Counted from the stretch's first letter, positions 25,719 to 39,445 are shown. The stretch is DNA of 64,000 bases from Nemertoderma westbladi (GCA_032718475.1 JAUCBJ010003036.1:26256-90255), one strand, 5' to 3'. A program made the numbers and translations. Notes: a model not told the origin generated them from the sequence alone.

Positions 25719-28700
25719 CATGCCGCCCTACCCACCCCCCTACCCCACAGCCACAATCGGACGCGGCCCTACCACACAGCCACAGTCTCATGCTGCCCTA
25801 ATGCACAGCCACATCCGCCCCCCCCCCCCCCCCTAGTCCACAGCCCCAGTCTCAAGCTGCCCTAACGCACAGCTACAGTCTCATGCCGCCCTACCCGCCG
25901 CCCTACCCCACAGCCACAGTCTCACGCTGCCGTACCCCACAGCCACATTCTCACACCACCCTACCTGCCGCCTACCCCACAGCCACAGTCTCACGGCCGC
26001 CCTACCCCATAGCCACAGTCTCACACTGCCCTAATGCACAGCCACAGTCTCATGCCGCCCTACAGCACAGCCACAATCTCACGCTGCCCTACCCATCGCC
26101 CTACCCCACAGCCACAGTCTGACGCGGCCCTACACCACAGCCACAGTCTCACTCTGCCCTACCGCACAGCAACAGTCTCATGCCGCCCTGCCACACAGCC
26201 ACAATCTGATACGGCCCTATCCCACAGCCACAGTCTCACGCCACCCTACCTCACAGCCACAATTTTACGCCACCCTAGGTGCCACCCTACCCCACAGTCA
26301 CAGTCTGATGCGACCCCCACCCCGCAGCCACAGTCTCACGCTGACCTACCCCACAGCCACAATCTCACGCCGCCCTACCCGCCGCCCTACCCCACAGCCA
26401 CAGTCTCACGCCGCCCTACCCGCCGCCCTACCCCACAGCCACATTCTCACACTGCCCCACCTCACAGCCACAGTCTCACGCACCCTACTCCACAGCCACA
26501 GTCTCACGCCGCCCTACCCCACAGCCACAATCTCACGCCGCCCTAGGCGCCACCCTACTCCACAGCCAGAGTCTGACGCGGCCCCACCCCGCAGCCACAG
26601 TATCAAGCTGACCTACCCCACAGCCACAATCTCACACCGCCCTACCTGCCGCCCTACCCCACAGCCACAGTCTCACGCCGCCCTACCCGCCACTCTACCC
26701 CACAGCCACAGTCTCACGCTGCCCTACTCCATAGCCACATTCTCACACTGGCCTACCTCACAGCTACAGTCTCACGCACCCTACCCCACAGCCACAGTCT
26801 CACGCCGCCCTACCCCACAGTCACAATCTCACACTGCCCTACCCCACAGCCACAGTCTCACGCCGCCCTACCCCACAGCCACAGTCTCACACTGCCCTAC
26901 CCCACAGCCACAGTCTCATGCCGCTCTACCCGCTGCCCTACCCCACAGCCACAGACTCAAACTGCTCTACCCCACAGCCACAGTCTCACGCTACCCTAAC
27001 CCACAGTCTCACGCTGCACTACCCGCCCCCCTACTCCACATCCACAGTCTCACGCTGCCCTACCCGCCGCCTACCCCACAGCCACAGTCTCACCCCGCCC
27101 TACCCCACAGCCACAGTCTCACGCTGCCCTACCCGCCGCCTACCCCACAGCCACAGTCTCACCCCGCCCTACCCCACAGCCACAGTCTCACGCTGCCCTA
27201 CCCCACAGTCACAATCTCACACTGCCCTACCCCACAGCCACAGTCTCACCCCGCCCTACCCCACAGCCACAGTCTCACGCTGCCCTATTCCACAGCCACA
27301 GTCTCACACTGCCCTACCCCACAGCCAGATTCTCACGCTGCCCTACCGCCCTACCCACTGCCCTACCCCACAGCCACAGTCCCACACTGCCCTACCACAC
27401 AGCAACAGTCTCATGCCGCCCTACCACACAGCTACAGTCTGATATGGCCCTATCCCACAGCCACAGTCTGACGCCGCCCTACCCCACAACCACAATCTCA
27501 TGCTGCCCTAGGCGCCGACCTACCCCACAGCCACAGTCTGATGCGGCCCCACCCCGCAGCCACAGTCTCACGCTGACCTACCCCTCAGCCACAATCTCAC
27601 GCCGCCCGTACCCACCACCCTACCCCACAGCCACAGTCTTACGCCACCCTACCACCCTACCCGCCACCCTACCCCACAGCCACAGTCTCACGCCGCCCTA
27701 CCCGCCGCCCTACCCCACAGCTACAGTCTCACGCTGCCCTACTCCACAGCCACATTCTCACACTGCCCCACCTCACAGCCACAGTCTCACGCGCCCTACC
27801 CCACAGCCACAGTCTCACGCCGCCCTACCCCACAGCCACAATCTCATGCCGCCTAAGGCGCCGCCCTACCCCACAGCCACAGTCTGACGCAGCCCCACCC
27901 CACAGCCACGGTATCACGCTGACCTACCCCACAGCCACAATCTCACACCGCCCTACCCGCTACCCTACCCCACAGCCACAGTCTCATGCCGCCCTACCGC
28001 ACTACCCGCCGCCCTACCCCACAGCCACAGTCTCACGCTGTCCTACTCCACAGCCACATTCTCACACTGCCCCACCTCACAGCCACAGTCTCACGCGCCC
28101 TACCCCACAGCCACAGTCTCACACCACGCTACCCCACAGTCACAATCTCACACTGCCCTACCCCACAGCCACAATCTCACGCCACCCCACCCCACAGCCA
28201 CAATCTCATGCCGCTCTACCCACCGCCCTACCCCACAGCCACAGTCTCACACTGCTCTACCCCACAGCCACAGTCTCACGCTGCACTACCCACCGCCCTA
28301 CCCCACAGCCACAGTCTCACGCTGCCCTACCCCACAGCCACAGTCTCATGCCGCCCTACCCGCCGCCCTACCCCACAGCCACAGTCTCATGATGCCCTAC
28401 CCCACAGCCACAGTCTCACGCCGCCCTACCCCACAGCCACAGTTGCACGCTGCCCTAACTAATAGCCACTGTCTCAAGCCACCCTACCCCACAGCCACAA
28501 TCGGACGCGGCCCTACCACACAGCCACAGTCTCACGCTGCCCTAATGCACAGCCACATTCTCATGCCGCCCTACCCGCCCCCCTACTCAACATTCACAGT
28601 CCCAAACTGCCCTACCACACAGCAACAGTCTCATGCCGCCCTACCATACAGCCACAGTCTGATACAGCCCTATCCCACAGCCACAATCGCATGCCGCCCT

Positions 28701-30195
28701 AGGTGCCGCCCTACCCCACAGCCACAGTCTGATGCGGCCCCACCCTGCAGCCACAGTCTCACGCTGACCTACCCCACAGCCACAATCTCACGCCGCCCTA
28801 CCCACTGCCCTACCCCACAGCCACAGTCTCACGCCGCCCTACCCGCCACCCTAACCCACAGCCACAGTCTCACCCCGCCCTACCCCACAGCCACAGTCTC
28901 ACGCTGCCCTATTCCACAGCCACAGTCTCACGCTGCCCTACTCCACAGCCACATTCTCACACTGCCCCACCTCACAGCCACAGTCTCACGCGCCCTACCC
29001 CACAGCCACAGTCTCACGCCGCCCTACCCCACAGCCATAATCTCATGCCGCCTAAGGCACCGCCCTACCCCACAGCCACAGTCTGACGCAGCCCCACCCC
29101 ACAGCCACAGTATCACGCTGACCTACCCCACAGCCACAATCTCACATCGCCCTACCTGCTACCCTACCCCACAGCCACAGTCTCACGCCGCCCTACCGCC
29201 CTACCCGCCGCCCTACCCCACAGCCACAGTCTCACGCTGTCCTACTCCACAGCCACATTCTCACACTGCCCCACCTCACAGCCACAGTCTCACGCACCCT
29301 ACCCCACAGCCACAGTCTCACACCACGCTACCCCACAATCACAATCTCACACTGCCCTACCCCACAGCCACAATCTCACGCCACCCCACCCCACCCCACA
29401 GCCACAGTCTCACACTGCCCTACCCCACAGCCACAGTCTCATGCCGCTCTACCCACCGCCCTACCCCACAGCCACAGTCTCACACTGCTCTACCCCACAG
29501 CCACAGTCTCACGCTGCCCTACCCCACAGTCTCACGCTGCACTACCCACCGCCCTACCCCACAGCCAGGGTCTCACGCTGCACTACTCCACAGCCACAGT
29601 CTGACGCGGCCCCACCCTGCAGCCACAGTCTCACGCTGACCTACCCCACAGCCACAGTCTCATGCCGCTCTACCCGCCACCCTACCCCACAGCCACAGTC
29701 TCACACTGCTTTACCCCACAGCCCCAGTCTCACGCTGCCCTACCCCACAGTCTCACGCTGCACTACCCGCCACCCTACCCCACAGCCACAGTCTCACGCC
29801 GCCCTACCCGCCGCCCTACCCCACAGCCACAGTCTCATGATGCCCTACCCCACAGCCACAATCGGACGTGGCCCCTACCACACAGCCACAGTCTCACGCT
29901 GCCCTAATGCACAGCCACATTCTTATGCCGCCCTACCCGCCCCCCTACTCCACATTCACAGTCCCAAACTGCCCTACCACACAGCAACAGTCTCATGCCG
30001 CCCTACCACACAGCCACAGTCTGATACAGCCCTATCCCACAGCCACAGTCTCACGCCGCCCTACCCCACAGCCACAATCGGACGCGGCCCTACCACACAG
30101 CCACAGTCTCACGCTGCCCTAATGCACAGCCACATTCTTATGCCGCCCTACCCGCCCCCCTACTCCACATTCACAGTCCCAAACTGCCCTACCAC

Positions 30196-33100
30196 GCCGC
30201 CCTACACGCCGCCCTACACGCCGCCCTACACGCCGCCCTACCCCACAGCCACAGTCTCATGCCGCCCTACCCGCCACCCTAACCCACAGCCACAGTCTCA
30301 CGCCGCCCTACCCGCCATCCTACCCCACAGCCACAGTCTCACGCTGCCCTACTCCACAGCCACATTCTCACACTGCCCCACCTCACAGCCACAGTCTCAC
30401 GTGCCCTACCCCACACCCACAGTCTCACGCCGCCCTACCCCATAGCCACACTCTCACGCCGCCCTAGGCGCCGCCCTACCCCACAGCCACAATCTCATGC
30501 CGCCCTAGGCGCCGCCCTACCCCACAACCACAGTCTGACGCGGCCCCACCCCGCAGCCACAGTATCACGCTGACCTACCCCACAGCCACAATCTCATGCT
30601 GCCCTACCCCACAGCCACAGTCTCACGCCGCCATACCCGCTGCCCTACGCCACAGCCCTACGCCACAGCCACAGTTTCACGCTGCCCTACTCCACAGCCA
30701 CATTCTCACACTGCCCCACCTAACAACCACAGTCTCACGCACCCTACCCCACAGCCACAGTCTCACGCTGCCCTACCCCATAGCCACACTCTCACGCCGC
30801 CCTACCCCACAGTCACAATCTCACACTGCCCTACCCCACAGCCACAGTCTCACGCCGCCCTACCCCACAGTCACAGTCTCACGCCACCCCACCCCACAGC
30901 CACAGTCTCATGCCGCTCTACCCACCGCCCTACCCCACAGCCACAGTCTCACGCACCCTACCCCACAGCCACAGTCTCACGCCGCCCTACCCCACAGCCA
31001 CAATCTCACGCCACCCCACCCCACAGCCACAGTCTCATGCCGCTCTACCCACCGCCCTACCCCACAGCCACAGTCTCACGCACCCTACCCCACAGCCACA
31101 GTCTCACGCTGCCCTACCCCACAGCCACAGTCTCACGCTGCCCCACCCCACAGTCACAATCTCACACTGCCCTACCCCACAGCCACAATCTCACGCCACC
31201 CCACCCCACAGCCACAGTCTCATGCCGCTCTACCCACCGCCCTACCCCACAGCCACAGTCTCACGCCGCCCTACCCCACAGCCACAGTCTCACACTGCCC
31301 TACCCACCGCCCTACCCCACAGCCACAGTCTCACACTGCTCTACCCCACAGCCACAGTCTCACGCTGCCCACCCCACAGTCTCACACTGCCCTACCCGCC
31401 GCCTACCCCACAGCCACAGTCTCACCCCGCTCTACCCCACAGCCACAGTCTCACGCTGCCCACCCCACAGTCTCACACTGCCCTACCCGCCGCCTACCCC
31501 ACAGCCACAGTCTCACCCCGCTCTACCCCACAGCCACAGTCTCACGCTGCCCACCCCACAGTCTCACGCTGCCCTGCCCCACAGCCACAGTGTCACGCCG
31601 CCCTACCTGCCGCCCTACCCCACAGCCAGTCTCACGCTGCCCTACCCCACAGCCACAGTCTCACGCTGCCCTAACGTACCGCACAGCCACAGTCTCACAC
31701 CAGCATACCCGCCGATCTACCCCACAGCCACAGTCTCTCGCTGCCCTACCCCACAGCCACAATCTCACGCTGCCCTAACGCACCGCACAGCCACATTCTC
31801 ACGCCAGCCCACCCGCCGCTCTACCCCACAGCCACAGTCTCACACTGCCCTACCCCATAGCCACACTCTCACGCTGCCCTACCCCACAGCCACAGTCTCA
31901 CGCCGCCCTACCTGCTACCCTACCCCACAGCCACAGTCTCACGCTTCCCTACCTGCTACCCTACCCCACAGCCACAGTATCATGCTGCCCTACCCCACAG
32001 CCACAGTCCCACGCCGCCATACCCGCTGCCCTACCCCATAGCCACACTCTCACGCTGCCCTACCCCACAGCCGCAGTCTCATGCCGCCCTACCCCACAGC
32101 CACAGTCTCACGCCGCCCTACCCCACAGCCACAGTCTGACGCGTCCCTACCCCACAGGCACAGTCTCACGCCGCCCTACCCCACAGCCACAGTCTCACGC
32201 CGCCCTACCCCACAGCCACAGTCTCACGCCGCCCTACCCCACAGCCACAGTCTCACGCCGCCCTACCCGCCGTCCTACTGTCCTACCTACACGCCGCCCT
32301 ACACGCCGCCCTACACGCCGCCCTACCCCACAGCCACAGTCTCATGCCGCCCTACCCGCCACCCTAACCCACAGCCACAGTCTCACGCCGCCCTACCCGC
32401 CATCCTACCCCACAGCCACAATCTCACGCTGCCCTACTCCACAGCCACATTCTCACACTGCCCCACCTCACAGCCACAGTCTCACGTGCCCTACCCCACA
32501 CCCACAGTCTCACGCCGCCCTACCCCATAGCCACACTCTCACGCCGCCCTAGGCGCCGCCCTACCCCACAGCCACAATCTCATGCCGCCCTAGGCGCCGT
32601 CCTACCCCACAACCACAGTCTGACGCGGCCCCACCCCGCAGCCACAGTATCACGCTGACCTACCCCACAGCCACAATCTCATGCTGCCCTACCCCACAGT
32701 CTCACGCCGCCATACCCGCTGCCCTACGCCACAGCCCTACGCCACAGCCACAGTTTCACGCTGCCCTACTCCACAGCCACATTCTCACACTGCCCCACCT
32801 AACAACCACAGTCTCACGCACCCTACCCCACAGCCACAGTCTCACGCTGCCCTACCCCATAGCCACACTCTCACGCCGCCCTACCCCACAGTCACAATCT
32901 CACACTGCCCTACCCCACAGCCACAGTCTCACGCCGCCCTACCCCACAGTCACAGTCTCACGCCACCCCACCCCACAGCCACAGTCTCATGCCGCTCTAC
33001 CCACCGCCCTACCCCACAGCCACAGTCTCACGCACCCTACCCCACAGCCACAGTCTCACGCCGCCCTACCCCACAGCCACAATCTCACGCCACCCCACCC

Positions 33101-34316
33101 CACAGCCACAGTCTCATGCCGCTCTACCCACCGCCCTACCCCACAGCCACAGTCTCACGCACCCTACCCCACAGCCACAGTCTCACGCTGCCCTACCCCA
33201 CAGCCACAGTCTCACGCTGCCCCACCCCACAGTCACAATCTCACACTGCCCTACCCCACAGCCACAATCTCACGCCACCCCACCCCACAGCCACAGTCTC
33301 ATGCCGCTCTACCCACCGCCCTACCCCACAGCCACAGTCTCACGCCGCCCTACCCCACAGCCACAGTCTCACACTGCCCTACCCACCGCCCTACCCCACA
33401 GCCACAGTCTCACACTGCTCTACCCCACAGCCACAGTCTCACGCTGCCCACCCCACAGTCTCACACTGCCCTACCCGCCGCCTACCCCACAGCCACAGTC
33501 TCACCCCGCTCTACCCCACAGCCACAGTCTCACGCTGCCCACCCCACAGTCTCACGCTGCACTACCCGCCGCCCTACCCCACAGCCACAGTCTCACGCTG
33601 CCCTGCCCCACAGCCACAGTGTCACGCCGCCCTACCTGCCGCCCTACCCCACAGCCAGTCTCACGCTGCCCTACCCCACAGCCACAGTCTCACGCTGCCC
33701 TAACGTACCGCACAGCCACAGTCTCACACCAGCATACCCGCCGATCTACCCCACAGCCACAGTCTCTCGCTGCCCTACCCCACAGCCACAATCTCACGCT
33801 GCCCTAACGCACCGCACAGCCACATTCTCACGCCAGCCCACCCGCCGCTCTACCCCACAGCCACAGTCTCACACTGCCCTACCCCATAGCCACACTCTCA
33901 CGCTGCCCTACCCCACAGCCACAGTCTCACGCCGCCCTACCTGCTACCCTACCCCACAGCCACAGTCTCACGCTGCCCTACCTGCTACCCTACCCCACAG
34001 CCACAGTATCATGCTGCCCTACCCCACAGCCACAGTCCCACGCCGCCATACCCGCTGCCCTACCCCATAGCCACACTCTCACGCTGCCCTACCCCACAGC
34101 CGCAGTCTCATGCCGCCCTACCCCACAGCCACAGTCTCACGCCGCCCTACCCCACAGCCACAGTCTGACGCGTCCCTACCCCACAGGCACAGTCTCACGC
34201 CGCCCTACCCCACAGCCACAGTCTCACGCCGCCCTACCCCACAGCCACAGTCTCACGCCGCCCTACCCCACAGCCACAGTCTCACGCCGCCCTACCCGCC
34301 GTCCTACTGTCCTACC
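30196..34316. repeat. Tandem ~2.09-kb higher-order pair in satellite A
   Basis: Each copy starts with three or four ACACGCCGCCCT blocks (30196 and 32288) and runs through the same ordered series of variant units. Small indels distinguish the copies, and an extra unit group lies in the first copy near 31440-31560. A third version begins at 36358. Confidence 0.8.
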
Positions 34317-35398
34317 CAACAATACCTGAATACTGCCGCAATATGCTAATTTAATAACGGTAATATTTTCACTAGGCCTATAGATCTTTTTTATTTTTAC
34401 ATAAAACTAATATAAAACCTAATTACACTATGTACATGTACAATTTTACCGAGAGCGTGACAATGTCCGACTCAAAGATAAAGATGTAATGTACAGAACA
34501 ATTTATTATAAAACGTATTTGCAGTATTAATAGTAAATAAATTAATAAACTAATAACTTACTGTAGGACTATTGTACCTATTTTTACATTGCACTCGGAG
34601 GTGAGATTTAACTGCAGATTTAAAAGAATGTTGATTATCTAGGTTTATTATCCAATCCAATTCTTAATACCGTTAAAAAAGAATGTATCAGATTCCATCA
34701 TTTGAAGGATTTACAATTTGGGAGGTAGAAGTTTGAAGCACTAGCTCTGGTACTGTAAGAGTGTGTATCGCGTACTCTGTTGAATTTTTGTTTTAGGTAA
34801 TTGGGACATTTACCATTATACACTTTATGCACATGGTTAAGGCGTAGCTGCTTAACTCTACTATCTAAGTTAAGTAGTCCAGATTCAGAAAAGTCATCTT
34901 GAGTTAGGTGGTGCCTAGGTTTGTAGTCTTTAATAAATCGTACTACTTTATTCTGAGCTACTTGTAATTTACATTTAAGCTGTTTGGTTAAGCCTTCATA
35001 CCAATTTAAGATACTAACAGGTCTGTAATTACAGGGTTCTACTTTACTATTCTTTTTATAATACAGAGGAACAACCTTAGCTAATTTCATTTCGTCTGGT
35101 ACTACATTATCTACGATAGAGTAATTAATAATAAAAGTATTGCGAATAACTATTAATATATTATATTATATTATACCACCCAAGACCCCTCACACCCCTG
35201 GAGGGTTCAGACCACGGCTAGTATTAAGTAATAAATGTATATATTAATATTATTTATACATGTCAAATGGGAATGGGGTGAAATGTTCTAATATAGGCCA
35301 CTGTAATGTTGTGTTATTTTTATTGTTATTAGACAGAATAAATAAATTGTTATTAATTCCCTATAATAATATATTAGGCCTAATTACTATTTAATACA
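34317..35398. repeat. Block with LINE remnant, left copy of a segmental duplication
   Basis: AT-rich 1.08-kb block at the right edge of satellite A, repeated at 38364-39445 with only a few differences (for example near 34398 and at the T/C of the RT remnant near 35028). It contains the LINE remnant and otherwise no gene. Confidence 0.9.
34698..35090 (-). pseudogene. Internally deleted LINE reverse transcriptase
   Basis: The frame starts with the beginning of a Jockey/CR1-type reverse transcriptase (AKVVPLYYKK...CNYRPVSIL) and then jumps, without a stop, to the C-terminal region (KCKLQVAQNKVVRFI, GLLNLDSRVKQLRLNHVHKV, TRASASNFYLP). The whole catalytic core, including FADD, is missing. A further frameshift near 34705 separates the final TFFFNGIKNW segment. 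Non-functional; the same deletion is in the second copy. Confidence 0.82.
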
Positions 35399-36129
35399 AC
35401 CGGTATAATATTGGTGGTTTTATTGTAGGTAGTTAGTTAGTACTGTAGTAGTTTGACCGATAGGTTAAACATTGAACTCAAAACATATGAATTGGTTGCC
35501 AATCCTGCCTATTATATTCAACCAGCGACATCTAAATTAGTATAGTAAAGTACATCCCTGGGAGAATGTAGATGATTGCTGATTGGCCAATAACTCCCTG
35601 CCTAGCCGTACAGCTATATATCTGATTCCCACCAGTATGTAAGGCTAACGCCTTATATTTGACCGCTAGTACAACTAACAGCAACAGTTTGTGTGAACGT
35701 ATTTCCAGTTGCCATGGTGAGGACTGTAGCAGGCCATAAAATTTTCGAATTCTTCATTTAATTCCAGGAAATAATATATATAATCTATACCTATAAAAAT
35801 CAAATTTTCTCTCTCTCTCTCTCTGTGTTCGAACTCCTCCAAAACGGGCAGAGAGATTGCGCTGGAACTTGGCATGTGTGTATAACTTTAACCAGCGGTC
35901 GTTATAGGCCACTTTTCGAAAAGTTTAATTAATGTAGTCCCATTCACGCACTCACCAGTACGCCAGTAGGCCTATACCGGTACCAGTACGCCAGTAGACC
36001 TATGCCGGTAGCGGGAAATACCGGGTAACATGCCTCGGGTATTGCCTGCTAGTAATATATAATAATAATAAATATGATAATAATATATATAATTCCACAA
36101 TAATAATTCATTACATATTGCAGTGCAAT
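35399..36129. other. Single-copy spacer between the duplicated segments
   Basis: AT-rich unique sequence with no gene. It contains a mini-Helitron (35784-36052) and a run of AGGCCTATACCGGTACC-like words near 35965-36010. Confidence 0.7.
35784..36052 (+). mobile_element. Mini-Helitron (269 bp, non-autonomous)
   Basis: It begins TCTATACCTATAAAAATC and a CT-rich stretch, then the widespread word TGTTCGAACTCCTCC found at Helitron-type left ends. It ends in CTAG, about 5 bp after a hairpin with stem AATACC/GGTATT. It sits between A (35783) and T (36053), the Helitron insertion rule, with no duplication. It encodes no Rep/helicase. Confidence 0.62.
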
Positions 36130-38363
36130 CTACCCCACAGCCGCAGTCTCATGCCGCCCTACCCCACAGCCACAGTCTCACGCCGCCCTACCCCACAGCC
36201 ACAGTCTGACGCGTCCCTACCCCACAGGCACAGTCTCACGCCGCCCTACCCCACAGCCACAGTCTCACGCCGCCCTACCCCACAGCCACAGTCTCACGCC
36301 GCCCTACCCCACAGCCACAGTCTCACGCCGCCCTACCCGCCGTCCTACTGTCCTACCTACACGCCGCCCTACACGCCGCCCTACACGCCGCCCTACCCCA
36401 CAGCCACAGTCTCATGCCGCCCTACCCGCCACCCTAACCCACAGCCACAGTCTCACGCCGCCCTACCCGCCATCCTACCCCACAGCCACAGTCTCACGCT
36501 GCCCTACTCCACAGCCACATTCTCACACTGCCCCACCTCACAGCCACAGTCTCACGTGCCCTACCCCACACCCACAGTCTCACGCCGCCCTACCCCATAG
36601 CCACACTCTCACGCCGCCCTAGGCGCCGCCCTACCCCACAGCCACAATCTCATGCCGCCCTAGGCGCCGTCCTACCCCACAACCACAGTCTGACGCGGCC
36701 CCACCCCGCAGCCACAGTATCACGCTGACCTACCCCACAGCCACAATCTCATGCTGCCCTACCCCACAGCCACAGTCTCACGCCGCCATACCCGCTGCCC
36801 TACGCCACAGCCCTACGCCACAGCCACAGTTTCACGCTGCCCTACTCCACAGCCACATTCTCACACTGCCCCACCTAACAACCACAGTCTCACGCACCCT
36901 ACCCCACAGCCACAGTCTCACGCTGCCCTACCCCATAGCCACACTCTCACGCCGCCCTACCCCACAGTCACAATCTCACACTGCCCTACCCCACAGCCAC
37001 AGTCTCACGCCGCCCTACCCCACAGTCACAGTCTCACGCCACCCCACCCCACAGCCACAGTCTCATGCCGCTCTACCCACCGCCCTACCCCACAGCCACA
37101 GTCTCACGCACCCTACCCCACAGCCACAGTCTCACGCCGCCCTACCCCACAGCCACAATCTCACGCCACCCCACCCCACAGCCACAGTCTCATGCCGCTC
37201 TACCCACCGCCCTACCCCACAGCCACAGTCTCACGCACCCTACCCCACAGCCACAGTCTCACGCTGCCCTACCCCACAGCCACAGTCTCACGCTGCCCCA
37301 CCCCACAGTCACAATCTCACACTGCCCTACCCCACAGCCACAATCTCACGCCACCCCACCCCACAGCCACAGTCTCATGCCGCTCTACCCACCGCCCTAC
37401 CCCACAGCCACAGTCTCACGCCGCCCTACCCCACAGCCACAGTCTCACACTGCCCTACCCACCGCCCTACCCCACAGCCACAGTCTCACACTGCTCTACC
37501 CCACAGCCACAGTCTCACGCTGCCCACCCCACAGTCTCACACTGCCCTACCCGCCGCCTACCCCACAGCCACAGTCTCACCCCGCTCTACCCCACAGCCA
37601 CAGTCTCACGCTGCCCACCCCACAGTCTCACGCTGCACTACCCGCCGCCCTACCCCACAGCCACAGTCTCACGCTGCCCTGCCCCACAGCCACAGTGTCA
37701 CGCCGCCCTACCTGCCGCCCTACCCCACAGCCAGTCTCACGCTGCCCTACCCCACAGCCACAGTCTCACGCTGCCCTAACGTACCGCACAGCCACAGTCT
37801 CACACCAGCATACCCGCCGATCTACCCCACAGCCACAGTCTCTCGCTGCCCTACCCCACAGCCACAATCTCACGCTGCCCTAACGCACCGCACAGCCACA
37901 TTCTCACGCCAGCCCACCCGCCGCTCTACCCCACAGCCACAGTCTCACACTGCCCTACCCCATAGCCACACTCTCACGCTGCCCTACCCCACAGCCACAG
38001 TCTCACGCCGCCCTACCTGCTACCCTACCCCACAGCCACAGTCTCACGCTGCCCTACCTGCTACCCTACCCCACAGCCACAGTATCATGCTGCCCTACCC
38101 CACAGCCACAGTCCCACGCCGCCATACCCGCTGCCCTACCCCATAGCCACACTCTCACGCTGCCCTACCCCACAGCCGCAGTCTCATGCCGCCCTACCCC
38201 ACAGCCACAGTCTCACGCCGCCCTACCCCACAGCCACAGTCTGACGCGTCCCTACCCCACAGGCACAGTCTCACGCAGCCCTACCCCACAGCCACAGTCT
38301 CACGCCGCCCTACCCCACAGCCACAGTCTCACGCCGCCCTACCCGCCGTCCTACTGTCCTACC
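36130..38363. repeat. Satellite A, third array (duplicate of 32060-34316)
   Basis: Same 29-bp units in the same order as 32060-34316, offset 4070-4076 bp. It has one 29-bp unit fewer near the right end, which changes the offset to 4047 for the following block. Confidence 0.92.
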
Positions 38364-39445
38364 CAACAATACCTGAATACTGCCGCAATATGCTAATTTA
38401 ATAACGGTAATATTTTCACTAGGCCTATAGATCTTTTTTATTTTCACATAAAACTAATATAAAACCTAATTACACTATGTACATGTACAATTTTACCGAG
38501 AGCGTGACAATGTCCGACTCAAAGATAAAGATGTAATGTACAGAACAATTTATTATAAAACGTATTTGCAGTATTAATAGTAAATAAATTAATAAACTAA
38601 TAACTTACTGTAGGACTATTGTACCTATTTTTACATTGCACTCGGAGGTGAGATTTAACTGCAGATTTAAAAGAATGTTGATTATCTAGGTTTATTATCC
38701 AATCCAATTCTTAATACCGTTAAAAAAGAATGTATCAGATTCCATCATTTGAAGGATTTACAATTTGGGAGGTAGAAGTTTGAAGCACTAGCTCTGGTAC
38801 TGTAAGAGTGTGTATCGCGTACTCTGTTGAATTTTTGTTTTAGGTAATTGGGACATTTACCATTATACACTTTATGCACATGGTTAAGGCGTAGCTGCTT
38901 AACTCTACTATCTAAGTTAAGTAGTCCAGATTCAGAAAAGTCATCTTGAGTTAGGTGGTGCCTAGGTTTGTAGTCTTTAATAAATCGTACTACTTTATTC
39001 TGAGCTACTTGTAATTTACATTTAAGCTGTTTGGTTAAGCCTTCATACCAATTTAAGATACTAACAGGTCTGTAATTGCAGGGTTCTACTTTACTATTCT
39101 TTTTATAATACAGAGGAACAACCTTAGCTAATTTCATTTCGTCTGGTACTACATTATCTACGATAGAGTAATTAATAATAAAAGTATTGCGAATAACTAT
39201 TAATATATTATATTATATTATACCACCCAAGACCCCTCACACCCCTGGAGGGTTCAGACCACGGCTAGTATTAAGTAATAAATGTATATATTAATATTAT
39301 TTATACATGTCAAATGGGAATGGGGTGAAATGTTCTAATATAGGCCACTGTAATGTTGTGTTATTTTTATTGTTATTAGACAGAATAAATAAATTGTTAT
39401 TAATTCCCTATAATAATATATTAGGCCTAATTACTATTTAATACA
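38364..39445. repeat. Block with LINE remnant, right copy
   Basis: Near-identical to 34317-35398 (offset 4047). It ends at ...TTAATACA (39445), where satellite B begins without any transition sequence. Confidence 0.9.
38745..39137 (-). pseudogene. Internally deleted LINE reverse transcriptase, second copy
   Basis: Same 130-residue protein remnant as at 34698-35090, with the same internal deletion, so the deletion predates the segmental duplication. Confidence 0.82.

Larger units (their letters stand above)
23060..27290. repeat. Tandem 2.1-kb duplication inside satellite A
   Basis: Sequence from about 23060 recurs at an offset of 2115 bp, then 2121 bp after a C-run length change (9 C near 23700, 15 C near 25820). 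Copies look almost identical, including the embedded LINE tail. The second copy diverges at about 27290. Confidence 0.85.
22400..34316. repeat. Satellite A (29-bp tandem repeat), main array
   Basis: About 11.9 kb of the same 29-bp unit as at 2690, with frequent 12-bp extra blocks (CCGCCGCCCTAC and CpG variants). There is no regular monomer register because the extra blocks and partial units break it. On top lie larger duplications: a 2.1-kb tandem pair (about 23060-27290) and a 2.09-kb pair (about 30196-34316). Open frames of up to 481 codons are repeat artefacts: the same Pro/Ser/His/Thr peptide appears in all three frames. Confidence 0.95.

Noticed and set aside
22265-33807. Pro/Ser/His/Thr-rich ORFs (up to 481 codons) as secreted or mucin-like proteins
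   Set aside because: The same peptide appears in all three plus frames because 29 bp cycles the frame. One such frame even begins inside an LTR and reads out into the satellite.
22400-34316. CRISPR array (29-bp repeats)
   Set aside because: Units are head-to-tail with no unique spacers, and the context is eukaryotic.
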